A stretch of DNA of 64,000 nt from Pirellulales bacterium (GCA_022844125.1 JALHMI010000007.1:70896-134895), one strand, 5' to 3'; positions 17,416 through 26,866 are shown, numbered from the stretch's first letter. Notes: generated by a model not told the origin, from the letters alone. Translations and numbers: made by a program.

Positions 17416-18101
17416 GCAGCTCCTCGGCAACCGCGCGCAAGCAGATCGTCGTGGCCGTGACCGGCGCGAGCGGCTCGGTCTACGCACTGCGGTTGCTGCA
17501 AACGCTGCTGGCCGCCGAGGCCGACGTCCACCTCTCGATCAGTCCCTCGGCCCGACTCGTATTCAAGCAGGAGCTGGGGATCGACATCGACCTGGCTTCA
17601 TTTCAGCCGGAGCAGTTGCCGCTCAATCGCGACTTGCCTGCCTGGAAGAAGCTATCTCCTGCGATGACCGAAATTCTGTCGCGTCCGCCCGCCAACATCG
17701 TCCCAGCCGACGCACTCGTTTATCACCACCATGACAACCTGATGTCGTCGATCGCCAGCGGGTCGTTCCTGACAGCGGGCATGGTCATTTGCCCCTGCTC
17801 CGGCAGCACGCTGGGAGCGATCGTTCACGGCACGGGAGAAAACCTGATCCATCGGGCCGCCAGCGTGCATCTCAAGGAACGTCGCAAGCTGATTCTCGTT
17901 CCGCGCGAAACACCACTCTCGACGATCCAGCTCGAAAACATGCATCGCGCGGCCGAAGCCGGCGCCGTGATGCTGCCGGCGATGCCCGGCTTCTACCACG
18001 GAGTAAGTTCGATCGGTGACCTGGTCGATTTCGTCGTGGCCCGGATCCTTGATCAACTCGGCATCGAACACGCGCTCATGAAACGTTGGGGAACACTGTA
18101 G
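17412..18101 (+). CDS. mqnM: UbiX-family flavin prenyltransferase, probable MqnM
   Basis: A 229-residue UbiX family protein, which attaches dimethylallyl to FMN to make the prenyl-FMN used by UbiD enzymes. The N-terminal VVAVTGASGSVYALRLLQ flavin loop, the MVICPCSGSTLGAIVHGTGENLIHRAA-type core (seen as CPCSGSTLGAI) and the RKLILVPRETPLS motif are all present. The ATG at 17412 overlaps the ubiE stop by four bases. A longer open frame from 16818 is out-of-frame reading through ubiE and is not part of the protein. Its partner is the UbiD-like protein encoded at the head of the cluster. Confidence 0.93.
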   Translation: MSSSSATARKQIVVAVTGASGSVYALRLLQTLLAAEADVHLSISPSARLVFKQELGIDIDLASFQPEQLPLNRDLPAWKKLSPAMTEILSRPPANIVPADALVYHHHDNLMSSIASGSFLTAGMVICPCSGSTLGAIVHGTGENLIHRAASVHLKERRKLILVPRETPLSTIQLENMHRAAEAGAVMLPAMPGFYHGVSSIGDLVDFVVARILDQLGIEHALMKRWGTL

Positions 18102-18107
18102 AACGTC

Positions 18108-19010
18108 ATGTTTGCTCGCCTGCGGCACATTCTGGAGATGATCCGTTTCAGCCACACGCTGTTCGCGCTGCCGTTTGCGCTTTTGGCGGCGGTGATGGCC
18201 TGGAATGTGACCGACGAGCTCTCCGCGGCGCGCGTATCTCGCGAGCTGCTGGGCATCGTGCTCTGCATGGTCACGGCTCGGAGCGCGGCGATGGCTTTCA
18301 ATCGCATTGCCGACTGGCGGTTCGATGCCGACAATCCGCGCACCAAAATGCGGCACATTCCGGCTGGCACGCTCTCGGTCGCGAGCGTCGTGGCATTCGC
18401 AGTCGCATGCTCGATTGGATTCGTCTTGGCGACCTTGATCTTCCTCCCCAATCGGCTGCCTCTCTACCTTTCCGTTCCGGTCCTGGCCTTCTTGATGGCG
18501 TACAGCCTGTCAAAGCGTTTTACCTCGGCAGCCCACTTCTGGCTGGGCGCAGCGTTGATGCTGGCGCCGATCTCGGCCTGGATCGCGATTCGCGGTGACG
18601 CCGTGCTGGCGGATCCCGCCGATCTACTGCCCGCCGTCGTGCTGGGCGCGGCGGTCATGTTGTGGGTGGCCGGGTTCGACATCATCTACGCTTGCCAGGA
18701 CTACGCATACGATCGCGAAGTTGGCCTGCACAGCGTACCCACCCGGCTGGGCGTGGCGGGAGCCCTGAAGCTTGCCGCCGTTTGCCACCTGGGCATGGTC
18801 CTGCTGCTGGCGGCGCTGCCCTGGGTGTACCCGGAGCTGGGCTGGATTTATGGAGTGGGCATCGCCGCCGTGGCGGCTTTGCTGGCGTACGAGCACTGGC
18901 TTGTTCGGCCCGACGATTTAACCCGCGTCAATGTGGCGTTCTTTCAAGTGAATGCGGTTGTTAGTTTAGGACTGTTCGTGGTGGGCAGCCTGGACCTGTG
19001 GAGCCGCTAG
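18108..19010 (+). CDS. mqnP: UbiA-family prenyltransferase, probable MqnP
   Basis: A 300-residue integral membrane aromatic prenyltransferase with eight or nine predicted helices. The first Asp-rich motif is in NRIADWRFDADNPRT and the second in CQDYAYDREVGLHS; both bind the prenyl diphosphate through magnesium. It starts six bases after the UbiX-like gene. In a cluster with mqnE it most likely prenylates the naphthoquinone precursor of menaquinone; 4-hydroxybenzoate is the usual substrate of UbiA itself, and sequence alone cannot separate these. Confidence 0.9.
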   Translation: MFARLRHILEMIRFSHTLFALPFALLAAVMAWNVTDELSAARVSRELLGIVLCMVTARSAAMAFNRIADWRFDADNPRTKMRHIPAGTLSVASVVAFAVACSIGFVLATLIFLPNRLPLYLSVPVLAFLMAYSLSKRFTSAAHFWLGAALMLAPISAWIAIRGDAVLADPADLLPAVVLGAAVMLWVAGFDIIYACQDYAYDREVGLHSVPTRLGVAGALKLAAVCHLGMVLLLAALPWVYPELGWIYGVGIAAVAALLAYEHWLVRPDDLTRVNVAFFQVNAVVSLGLFVVGSLDLWSR

Positions 19011-19077
19011 CCGTCTGGCCCCCGCGACTGCTAAACTTCGGAAGCAATTCAACGTTCTTCTTGGGATCTTGAAAGCC

Positions 19078-20211
19078 ATGATTCGAGCCTCGGAACCGAC
19101 TCTCGAGACCATTCGCCAAAAAGTCGAAGCTGGCGAGCGTCTGTCCTTCGACGAAGGCCTTTATCTCTATCGCCCCGACGTGTCGCTGCCCGAAGTGGGC
19201 GAGCTGGCAAACCTGGTGCGCGAGCGGAAGAACGGCAATCGCACTTACTACAACATCAACACGCACCTGAACCCCACGAACGTTTGCGTTTATCGCTGTA
19301 TTTTCTGCGCGTTCCGCTCGGACCTCCGCGATCCCAAGGGCTACCTGATGAGCGACGAGCAGATTCTGGCTCGCGGTCAGGAAGCGGTTGATTGCGGCGC
19401 TACCGAGATGCACATCGTCGGCGGACTGCATCACCAAATGAAGTACGACTGGTACCGCAACCTGGTGGCGCTCCTGCACAAGGCCTATCCGCGTCTGCAC
19501 CTTAAGGCCTGGACCGGCGTGGAGCTCGATTGGTTCTGCCGGCAGACGGGATGGTCGATTCGCGAAGTGCTCGAAGATCTGATCGCAGCCGGCTTGGGAA
19601 GTCTTCCCGGCGGCGGCGCCGAAATCTTCCATCCCGAAGTGCGCGACAAGATCTGCGAGCACAAGGCCGACGCCGGCCGCTGGATCGACATTCACCGTAC
19701 GGCTCATCAGCTCGGCCTGCGCAGCAACGCCACGATGCTTTACGGGCACATTGAGAACGCCTTCCACCGGGTCGACCATTTGATTCGCTTGCGCGAGCTC
19801 CAGGACGAGACTGGCGGCTTCCAGACGTTTATTCCGCTGGCCTTTCATCCTGAGAACACCGGCTTGGCCCAGATCAAAAAGCCCTCGGGGCTGATGGACC
19901 TTCGCACGATGGCGGTCAGCCGGCTGATGCTCGACAACTTCGATCACATCAAGGCTTATTGGATCATGCTTGGTATTGGCACAGCGCAAACCGCCCTGGC
20001 GTATGGTGCGGATGATCTCGACGGCACGGTCCGCCACGAACTCATCTATCACGACGCGGGCGCCACGACTCCCGAGGCCTTGAGCGTTGAGGACATCCGC
20101 CGCCTGATCGAGGAAGCCGGCCGGGAACCCGTCGAACGCGACACGCTCTATCACCGCGTGGTCCGCGACGGCAGCCACTGGGAAACGGCCGAGGCGTTGG
20201 CCACGGGCTAA
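19078..20211 (+). CDS. mqnE: Aminofutalosine synthase
   Basis: A 377-residue radical SAM enzyme that joins SAM-derived adenosyl to 3-[(1-carboxyvinyl)oxy]benzoate to give aminofutalosine, the committed start of the futalosine menaquinone pathway. The [4Fe-4S] motif is Cys70-x3-Cys74-x2-Cys77 (CVYRCIFC), with NINTHLNPTN before it and GGLHHQMKYDWY and LGSLPGGGAEIF further on, all characteristic of MqnE/MqnC. MqnE is preferred over MqnC by the LKAWTGVELDWF and RSNATMLYGHIE stretches. The ATG at 19078 is chosen; a TTG at 19069 adds three residues. Confidence 0.92.
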   Translation: MIRASEPTLETIRQKVEAGERLSFDEGLYLYRPDVSLPEVGELANLVRERKNGNRTYYNINTHLNPTNVCVYRCIFCAFRSDLRDPKGYLMSDEQILARGQEAVDCGATEMHIVGGLHHQMKYDWYRNLVALLHKAYPRLHLKAWTGVELDWFCRQTGWSIREVLEDLIAAGLGSLPGGGAEIFHPEVRDKICEHKADAGRWIDIHRTAHQLGLRSNATMLYGHIENAFHRVDHLIRLRELQDETGGFQTFIPLAFHPENTGLAQIKKPSGLMDLRTMAVSRLMLDNFDHIKAYWIMLGIGTAQTALAYGADDLDGTVRHELIYHDAGATTPEALSVEDIRRLIEEAGREPVERDTLYHRVVRDGSHWETAEALATG

Positions 20212-20487
20212 CGTCGCGCGCCGGTCACTCGATATCCGAAGGAGATCGAAGCTGTTACGCCGAACTCGCCCTGTAAACGTGCCTGTAGGCGTCCGCGCAA
20301 CGCAAAGCCCGTTTCAAGTTACGTTCAGAAGGAAGCAGAAGCGTGCGGTGTGACGCAACTTGTGGCAGCATGGTTCGTTCGGCAGATTAATCTGTCAGAC
20401 TATTCAACAGAAAATCTCGATGGCGGTCTTGCGTTCGGTCGAATCGCAAATATTTCGCGCTGCCAGAGTGAACCCGAACTGCGCATG
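20212..20487. other. Non-coding stretch downstream of mqnE
   Basis: About 480 bases separate mqnE from the recG stop. The first 275 have no protein-like frame and no clear hairpin. The rest holds the minus-strand terminator at 20488-20530 and the presumed recG 3' tail. I recognise no RNA gene. Confidence 0.35.
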
Positions 20488-20530
20488 AAAAAGCCCGCCC
20501 GACCTACTGCCCCTGTTAGGTCGAACGGGC
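20488..20530 (-). terminator. Rho-independent terminator of the recG unit
   Basis: A 13-bp stem (20493-20505 with 20518-20530, two G-U pairs on the minus strand) runs into five Ts. It is 163 bases past the recG stop at 20693, so the recG message has a long 3' tail. On the plus strand two of the pairs become C-A mismatches, which argues for minus-strand use. Confidence 0.8.
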
Positions 20531-20692
20531 GAGGAAGCCGCTTTGCTGTATGAGGTTAGCGACTGCTTACTCAGACAATCGGCGAAAAAATCGCGGGCGA
20601 GAAATGAATGGGTGCAAATTGCTCGGAAATGGCTACATAGAGGGGGAGCCCCACTACTCCCACAGCGAACGGCGCCCAAACTCACGCAACTG

Positions 20693-22855
20693 CTACCCGA
20701 CATCCCCTAGTTCAAGCGTGTCGCCGTAGCGGATCAAGACCATCCGCCGAAGCTGTCTGAGCTCGGGCTGGGAAAGCTGGGGGTTCTGTTGGATCAAGGG
20801 TACCGCGTCCGCTCGTGCCTGCTCAACCACGGCCGCGTCGCGCAGCAAGTCGGCAACTCGCAGCGGCGGCAACCCGTGTTGCCTGGTTCCGAGCATGTCG
20901 CCCGGGCCGCGCAGCGAAAAGTCGATCTCGGCCAGCTTGAAGCCGTCCTCGTTGTCGACCAGGGCCTGCAAGCGATCTGCCGCCTCTTGCGTTGACGAGC
21001 CCGCGAACAACGTGCAGTAGCCGGGATAGCTGCCCCGGCTCACGCGCCCGCGCAGTTGATGGAGTTGTGCCAGTCCGAAACGTTCGGCGTTTTCGATGGT
21101 CATCAACGTGGCATTCGGCACATCGATCCCCACTTCGACGACTGATGTGGCGACCAGCACCTGAATGTCCCCGCGACGGAAGGCCTCCAGCGCGGCCTGC
21201 TTGTCGTGGCTCGACATCCGGCCATGGACCAGTCCGATGCGGAACGCCTCGAGCTCGCCATTAGCCAGTGCTTCGTAGGCGGCGTCCAAACTCATCGGAG
21301 GTGCTGCCGACCCGTCGTTCGCCTGTTCGGCAAAGTCGGGCTGTTCGAGCTCTTCTTCGGCTTCCTCGATCGGCGTGGCTGTCTTCCGCTCGGCCACCAG
21401 CGGCACGATCACGTAGCCCTGCCGCCCCTCGCGCAGCTTCTTGCGGAAGAACTCCCACCACTGCTCTCGCTGCTCTGGCGCTGGCGCGTAAGTGTGCACG
21501 GCCTGTCGTCCCGGTGGGCGATCGCCCAGCGTCGTCACGTCCAGATCGCCGAACAGCGTCAGTGCGATCGTTCGTGGGATGGGAGTCGCCGTCATCACCA
21601 GGTAGTGCGGCTGCGGACCGGCGTATTTCAGTCTCGCTCTTTGGCGAACCCCGAACTTATGCTGCTCATCGATAATCACCAGCGCCAGCTTGTGGAACTC
21701 GATCTCCGATGAGATCACGGCCTGCGTCCCCACCACGATCTGCGTTTCACCCGAGGCGATACCCGCGAGCGCCGCATGCCGTTCCTTGGCGGTCTGGCCA
21801 CCGGCCAGCCAGCCGATGCGAGTTTGGCTTCCGGCCAGCAGCCGCTCAAGCGTGGCGACGTGCTGCCGGGCGAGCACTTCGGTGGGCGCCATCAGCACCA
21901 CCTGCCCCCCGTGCGCCACAGTCACCAACATTGCATACACGGCCACGATCGTCTTGCCGCTGCCGACGTCCCCTTGCAGCAGTCGGTTCATGGGCAGGCT
22001 CTGGGCCATGTCGGCCGAAATCTCGCGGATCGACTGGTTCTGGCCAGGCGTCAGCTCGAAGGGGAGCAATCTTCGAATCCGGGCATCGATCTTCGCCGTC
22101 GCTTCCAGCGGATAGGCCGCCACGCCGCCGCGCACCTGGGCACGCTTCAGGGCCAACGCCAACTGCAGGACGAACAACTCCTGATAGATCAGCCTGTGCC
22201 GGGCCCGTTCCAGCTCCTCTTGGCTGGCGGGAAAGTGCATCCGCGGTAGCGCCTCGCGCAGCGGCAACAGCCCATGTTCGTGCAAGTAAGGCTCGGGAAA
22301 CACTTCGTCCAACTGGTCGAGGCAGGCCTCCAGAGCCGCTCGAACCAGGGTTCGCAGCCGGTGCTGGTTCAGCCCCTCGGTAAGCGGATAAACGGGCAAT
22401 AGTTCGCCGCGCGCCTCGTCTCCCTCGGCCTCAACGTGTTTCACCAGCGGATGCGACATTTCCCACCGCATTCCGCGCAGCTTGGGCTTTCCGGAAACGA
22501 GGACGGTTTGGCCCGCTCGGAACTTCTCGCGCAGAAACGGCTGGTTGAACCATACGGCTCGCACGTGATGGTTCCCCTGCCGGACCAGCACCGCGACGAT
22601 CGAGCCGCCGCTTCCGGTGCGCGAGGAGTCCACTTCTTCGACCGTGCCCAATACGCTCACGGCCTTGCCTTCTTCGAACTCGGCAATTGCCTGCAATTCG
22701 GTAAGGTCTTGATAGTCGCGCGGAAAGTGGAAGAGCAGGTCGCGAACCGTGCGAATGCCAAGCTTCTCGAGCAGTTCCGCGCGCGCAGTGCCGCACCCTT
22801 TCAGGTACTGCACAGGCGTCATGAGCTGCAGCGGTTGGTCGGCTTGCGGCGGCAT
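20693..22855 (-). CDS. recG: ATP-dependent DNA helicase RecG
   Basis: A 720-residue superfamily 2 helicase that regresses stalled replication forks and branch-migrates Holliday junctions. The N-terminal wedge/OB region (residues about 10-150, TPVQYLKGCG...LLFHFPRDY) precedes the helicase domains with Walker A LQGDVGSGKT, the DEQHKFGV box, TATPIPRT and the C-terminal QLRGRVSRG motif VI. Length is normal. It is the last gene of a minus-strand run beginning at rnhA; rnhA also removes RNA from DNA, so the pairing suits replication repair. Confidence 0.96.
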   Translation of the reverse strand: MPPQADQPLQLMTPVQYLKGCGTARAELLEKLGIRTVRDLLFHFPRDYQDLTELQAIAEFEEGKAVSVLGTVEEVDSSRTGSGGSIVAVLVRQGNHHVRAVWFNQPFLREKFRAGQTVLVSGKPKLRGMRWEMSHPLVKHVEAEGDEARGELLPVYPLTEGLNQHRLRTLVRAALEACLDQLDEVFPEPYLHEHGLLPLREALPRMHFPASQEELERARHRLIYQELFVLQLALALKRAQVRGGVAAYPLEATAKIDARIRRLLPFELTPGQNQSIREISADMAQSLPMNRLLQGDVGSGKTIVAVYAMLVTVAHGGQVVLMAPTEVLARQHVATLERLLAGSQTRIGWLAGGQTAKERHAALAGIASGETQIVVGTQAVISSEIEFHKLALVIIDEQHKFGVRQRARLKYAGPQPHYLVMTATPIPRTIALTLFGDLDVTTLGDRPPGRQAVHTYAPAPEQREQWWEFFRKKLREGRQGYVIVPLVAERKTATPIEEAEEELEQPDFAEQANDGSAAPPMSLDAAYEALANGELEAFRIGLVHGRMSSHDKQAALEAFRRGDIQVLVATSVVEVGIDVPNATLMTIENAERFGLAQLHQLRGRVSRGSYPGYCTLFAGSSTQEAADRLQALVDNEDGFKLAEIDFSLRGPGDMLGTRQHGLPPLRVADLLRDAAVVEQARADAVPLIQQNPQLSQPELRQLRRMVLIRYGDTLELGDVG

Positions 22856-22915
22856 GCCGATATTCTAGTGCGATGGGGGAACACTGAGAAAGTCGCTGGA
22901 CTTTCAAACTCGGGG

Positions 22916-23275
22916 CTAGTCGGCTAGTCCGTCGTCATCCGGCCCTAGTGGCAATTCCGGCAGCAAGATCCCAAGATTGGCATCCAGGAGTTTCCACTCC
23001 GCAATTATTGGCGCGAAACTCTCTGGCTCATCGGTCACTTGATGGAATTCCGCTGACATGTGGACCCGCTGCCAACCAGAAACATCCGCCAGAAAAACTT
23101 CGAGTCGCGCGTCTGCGAAGCGGTCCAGATTTTCAATCGCATCGGCATATTGCCAATGCAACTGGCGAAGTAACAGGTCGAGCGAGCTCGGAATCTCTGC
23201 CCACTCCAACGGCTCAACATAGATGCGTGCAATCGATTTCAGAAGCGTATCGATGATCTGCTGGGCGGATTTCAT
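22916..23275 (-). CDS. Small hypothetical protein (119 aa)
   Basis: A soluble acidic 119-residue protein without signal peptide or membrane span; it has a Trp-containing core (VEPLEWAEIP, WQRVHMSAEFHQV) and an Asp-rich C-terminus. I recognise no family. It lies between rnhA and recG on the same strand with short gaps (60-70 bases), so it may be in their operon. Composition and codon use look coding. Confidence 0.6.
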   Translation of the reverse strand: MKSAQQIIDTLLKSIARIYVEPLEWAEIPSSLDLLLRQLHWQYADAIENLDRFADARLEVFLADVSGWQRVHMSAEFHQVTDEPESFAPIIAEWKLLDANLGILLPELPLGPDDDGLAD

Positions 23276-23346
23276 GTCGCGAGTTCCGAGGAGCGGTTCA
23301 CTCCCACTTTATCGCAAATGAGTCGAATGGTGCACACATCCGATGC

Positions 23347-23823
23347 TTACTTCCGCCCTAAGAACTGCTGATACGCCGCCACGGCCAGCACATCGCAGCG
23401 ATCGTTCTCGGGATGGCCGCTATGCCCTGCCACGCGGATGTAGGTCAGCTTATGCTCGCGGATCAGCTCGTCGAGCCGCCGCCAGAGATCCTCGTTCTTG
23501 ACCTCTTTCCAGGACGTTCCCTCGCGACGCCGCCAGCCGTTGGCTTTCCACTTGGGCATCCATTCCGAAAGTCCCTTGCCGACGTACACGCTGTCGGTCA
23601 TCAGCTTCACCTGCGAGGGCTTCTTCAGCACTTCCAGCCCCCGGACCACGGCCGTCAACTCCATCCGATTGTTCGTCGTCTCGCGCTCGCCGCCCGAGGA
23701 TTCCATCTCCTTGCCGGTCGCCGGATGACGCAGGATGAAGGCCCAACCGCCCGGGCCGGGATTTCCGCTGCACCCGCCATCGGTGTACAACTCAACTTCA
23801 GGAAGTGAATTCGCAGGAGGCAT
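23347..23823 (-). CDS. rnhA: Ribonuclease HI
   Basis: A 158-residue RNase HI that cuts the RNA strand of RNA-DNA hybrids. All active-site residues are visible: Asp in YTDGGCSGNPG, Glu in NNRMELTAV, Asp in LMTDSVYV, and the His/Asp pair in GHSGHPENDRCDVLA. The basic protrusion WKANGWRRREG is the substrate-binding handle of the E. coli type. It lies upstream of the small protein gene and recG. Confidence 0.96.
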   Translation of the reverse strand: MPPANSLPEVELYTDGGCSGNPGPGGWAFILRHPATGKEMESSGGERETTNNRMELTAVVRGLEVLKKPSQVKLMTDSVYVGKGLSEWMPKWKANGWRRREGTSWKEVKNEDLWRRLDELIREHKLTYIRVAGHSGHPENDRCDVLAVAAYQQFLGRK

Positions 23824-23882
23824 GGACGCCTATCGTAGCGAAATGCGAGCGAGGCGAAAGGCGGGTTGTCGCGAGCCGTGTG

Positions 23883-25601
23883 CTACGACGTTTGCGCCGG
23901 CGCTTCCAGCCGGATCGGTTCGCGACGCGCCTTGTTCGAGTCTTCCACGCCCGGCGCCGGCAGCGCATCCGACCGCGGGACATCGCCGCGCGTCCAGGGG
24001 AGCCGCACGGTAAAGACGCTCCCCTTGCCGAGCTCACTCTCCAGTGAAATCTCGCCGCCCAGCAGCTTGCACAATTCTTTGACGATCGAGAGCCCCAGCC
24101 CCGTGCCGGAGTACTCGCGCGTCATGGCGTCGCCCCCCTTGAGCACCGACTTGCCCTGGCGGAATTTCTCGAAGATGGCGACCTGGTCTTCCTCGGCGAT
24201 GCCCACGCCCGTGTCCGCCACCATCATCACCAGGTACGCGCCCGTGCCCCGGCGAACGCTCACGACGATCCGCCCCCCCTCGGGCGTAAACTTGATCGCG
24301 TTCGAAAGCAGATTGTTCAGGATCTGCTGCACCTTGGCCTGGTCCTGGAACATCTCCGGCAGATTCGGCTCGACTTCCATTTCCAGGTCGATATTCTTCC
24401 GCTCGGTCAACGGCCGAGCCATGTCGCACTGGGCCGTGATCACCGGCTCGACGCGGAAATCCGACAGCCGGACCTCCATTCGGCCGCTTTCGATCTTTGC
24501 CAGATCGAGAATGTCGTTGATCATCTCGAGCAGCACTTTGCCCGAGGTCTGGATGTTCCGCACGTAGCGTTTCTGCTTCTCGTCGAGCGAGGCGATCGAT
24601 TCCAGCACATCGCTAAAACCGATGATGGCGTTCAGCGGGGTCCGCAGCTCATGGCTCATTGTGGCCAGAAAGTCGCTCTTCAGGCGGTTCATCTCATAGA
24701 GCCGCATGTTCGCCTGCGCGAGCTCATCCACCTTCACATTCAGGTTGTTATTGACGTCCTTCAGCTCCTCGGCATTCGAAGCAAGTTGCCTGAGCATTCG
24801 GTTGAACGCAGTGGCCAGTCGCTCAAACTCGTCGCCGGTGTGCAGGTCGGCGCGCAGCGAGATATCCCCCTGGCTGATCCGATCGCTGACGTCGCGCAGG
24901 TGACCCAGCGGCTTGACGATGATGTAACGCACGATCAGGTAGCTCGCCATCACGGCCAGGAATGCGGTGATGATGGCCGTCCCCAACAGAATCGCGTTGT
25001 TCCAGGTGAGCGCGGTCTGCGTCTGCTTGTCGGGCATTCGCAGCTTGAGAACCGAAACCAGGTCGCCGACGTTTTGCGAGGCGAGGTTTGCCACCCCGAT
25101 GTTCATGCTTTCGTGGCACGTAACGCACCGCTGATTCGTGAAGCGGATCGGCTTATAGAACAAGTACTCGGGATTTTCGCCCCCCACGCGCGCATCCGCA
25201 TACTCCGCATCAAGATCACTCTCGGGCCCCGAGTGAGAACCCAGGTTGAACTTGCGAATGACGGCCATGTCGCTTTCGCTGGGTGCGTTGGGACCCTCGT
25301 TGACCAATCGCAAGAACTGCCAGTCGTAATCCCGTCCCTTCAGGCCGTCCTTCAGATCCGCAATCAGCTCCTTCTCCTGCTCGTCCTGCGACCAGGACGC
25401 GGTGTGGTGAATCGCCAGGATCGAGACCACGAGGCTCTTGGCGCTTTCGGTGCTCGAGTCGTACACCAGCTTTTCGGTGCTGCGGCCGTACCACCAGAAG
25501 CTGCCCGCAATCAGGATCAAAAGCGATGCGCCGAACAGCAGCAGGAACTTTCGTTCCAGACTGGTCTCGCCGAGGACGCGCTTTAACGTGCGATAAGACA
25601 T
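23883..25601 (-). CDS. Membrane sensor histidine kinase with a c-type heme motif
   Basis: A 572-residue kinase. Membrane helix 1 is at residues 18-36, the periplasmic sensor is about 37-200, helix 2 is 202-226, HAMP is about 228-280, then a short coiled coil, the HisKA domain with phospho-accepting His317 in MSHELRTPLN, and an HATPase domain with N-box NNLLSNAIKF, VADTGVGIAE and GTGLGLSI. The sensor contains CVTCH (Cys159, Cys162, His163) after YKPIRFTNQR, a single covalent heme c site as in Tll0287/DUF3365-type sensors. It should sense redox state, NO, CO or O2. No response regulator is adjacent, so its partner is unknown. The C-terminal 30 residues are a disordered tail. Confidence 0.9.
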   Translation of the reverse strand: MSYRTLKRVLGETSLERKFLLLFGASLLILIAGSFWWYGRSTEKLVYDSSTESAKSLVVSILAIHHTASWSQDEQEKELIADLKDGLKGRDYDWQFLRLVNEGPNAPSESDMAVIRKFNLGSHSGPESDLDAEYADARVGGENPEYLFYKPIRFTNQRCVTCHESMNIGVANLASQNVGDLVSVLKLRMPDKQTQTALTWNNAILLGTAIITAFLAVMASYLIVRYIIVKPLGHLRDVSDRISQGDISLRADLHTGDEFERLATAFNRMLRQLASNAEELKDVNNNLNVKVDELAQANMRLYEMNRLKSDFLATMSHELRTPLNAIIGFSDVLESIASLDEKQKRYVRNIQTSGKVLLEMINDILDLAKIESGRMEVRLSDFRVEPVITAQCDMARPLTERKNIDLEMEVEPNLPEMFQDQAKVQQILNNLLSNAIKFTPEGGRIVVSVRRGTGAYLVMMVADTGVGIAEEDQVAIFEKFRQGKSVLKGGDAMTREYSGTGLGLSIVKELCKLLGGEISLESELGKGSVFTVRLPWTRGDVPRSDALPAPGVEDSNKARREPIRLEAPAQTS

Positions 25602-25708
25602 GCCGGCTGCACGTGTGGGAGCGGGATCAAAACACTTTCCCTGATTCCTCTAGTTTACGGCACCCGCGCGCGAAACTCCAAGAGGAATGTCCCCGAACCG
25701 CAGTCCGC

Positions 25709-26806
25709 TTACGTCTCGGACACCGCCGCGTGGGGCTCAGCTGTCCGCAATTGGCCGGCCGGCTCTTCGTGCTGCGTGACGATAAAGCCCAGATCTTCGA
25801 TCATCCGGTAATCTGCTTCCGGGGCCTGACCCCGGGTGGTGAGGTAGTCGCCCACGAACACCGAGTTCGCGGCATACAGCCCCAGCGGCTGGAGACTCCG
25901 CAGATGGATCTCGCGGCCGCCGGCAATTCGAATCTCGGAGTTCGGATTTGCAAAGCGAAACATCGCCAGCACCTTGAGGCAATATCGCGGATTGAGCTTC
26001 CCTTCGCCTGAGAGTGGCGTGCCCTGGATCGGATTGAGGAAGTTCACGGGAATGGATTCCACGCCCAGGTCGCGCAGGGCGAACGCCATCTGTACGACGT
26101 CCGTCTGCGTCTCACCCATGCCCACGATACCGCCGGAACAGAGTTCCATGCCTGCGCTGCGCACCGCCTTGAGCGTGTCCAGACGGTCCTGAAATGTATG
26201 CGTCGAGCAAATCTCGCTGTAGAAGTTGTCGCTCGTGTTCAGGTTGTGATTCACCTTGTCCACGCCGCAGGCCTTCAGCCGGTCGGCCTGTTCCGGAGTG
26301 AGCAGCCCCAGGCACGCGCAGATATTCAGGTCGTACTTCGCCTTGATCTGCGGCACGATCGTTGTGATCGCGTTCATCTCGCGCTCCGACGGTCCACGAG
26401 CCGAGATCACGATGCAGTAAGTACCGGCATTTCGTTCCGCAGCGACGCGGGCGCCGTCCAGCAACTTCTGGGCGTTGAGCAGGTTGTATTTGGGAATTTC
26501 GGCGTCGCTGACCTTCGACTGCGAACAGTAACCGCAATCCTCGGGGCATAGCCCGCTCTTGGCGTTCATCAGGAAGTAAAGCTGCACGGTGTTGCCGAAC
26601 GCGCGGCGGCGAAGCACGTAGGCGGCCGACATCAGGTCCAACAACTCGTCATCGGGCGAGGCGAGAATCTCAAGAGCTTCGGCCTCCGTGAGAGAGTGAC
26701 CACCCAGCACGCGATCTGCCAGTTGACGCCAGCGCGAAGCCGCATCTTGCGAACATGAACCGCTTTGCGCGTGATTGATCATGGATGCACCTAATGAGCC
26801 TGACAT
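25709..26806 (-). CDS. bioB: Biotin synthase
   Basis: A 365-residue radical SAM enzyme that inserts sulfur into dethiobiotin. The [4Fe-4S] motif is Cys87-x3-Cys91-x2-Cys94 (CPEDCGYC), followed by the family segments YCIVISARGPS, NHNLNTSDNFY and CSGGIVGMGET. The start at 26806 is set by AGGA seven bases upstream; a frame from 26854 would add 16 residues. It diverges from the PSP1-domain gene with a 60-base shared promoter region. No other biotin gene lies in the window. Confidence 0.95.
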   Translation of the reverse strand: MSGSLGASMINHAQSGSCSQDAASRWRQLADRVLGGHSLTEAEALEILASPDDELLDLMSAAYVLRRRAFGNTVQLYFLMNAKSGLCPEDCGYCSQSKVSDAEIPKYNLLNAQKLLDGARVAAERNAGTYCIVISARGPSEREMNAITTIVPQIKAKYDLNICACLGLLTPEQADRLKACGVDKVNHNLNTSDNFYSEICSTHTFQDRLDTLKAVRSAGMELCSGGIVGMGETQTDVVQMAFALRDLGVESIPVNFLNPIQGTPLSGEGKLNPRYCLKVLAMFRFANPNSEIRIAGGREIHLRSLQPLGLYAANSVFVGDYLTTRGQAPEADYRMIEDLGFIVTQHEEPAGQLRTAEPHAAVSET

Positions 26807-26866
26807 GGACATTTCCTGGTGACATAAGTATCGTGACAGAGGAGCCTTACGCAAGGGGGAGTCGCT

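Noticed and set aside
18961-20178. A 405-codon minus-strand open frame opposite mqnE
   Set aside because: mqnE has its Fe-S motif and family segments; the antisense frame has none.
20404-20703. A 99-codon minus-strand frame after recG
   Set aside because: It spans the recG terminator hairpin and has no protein-like pattern.
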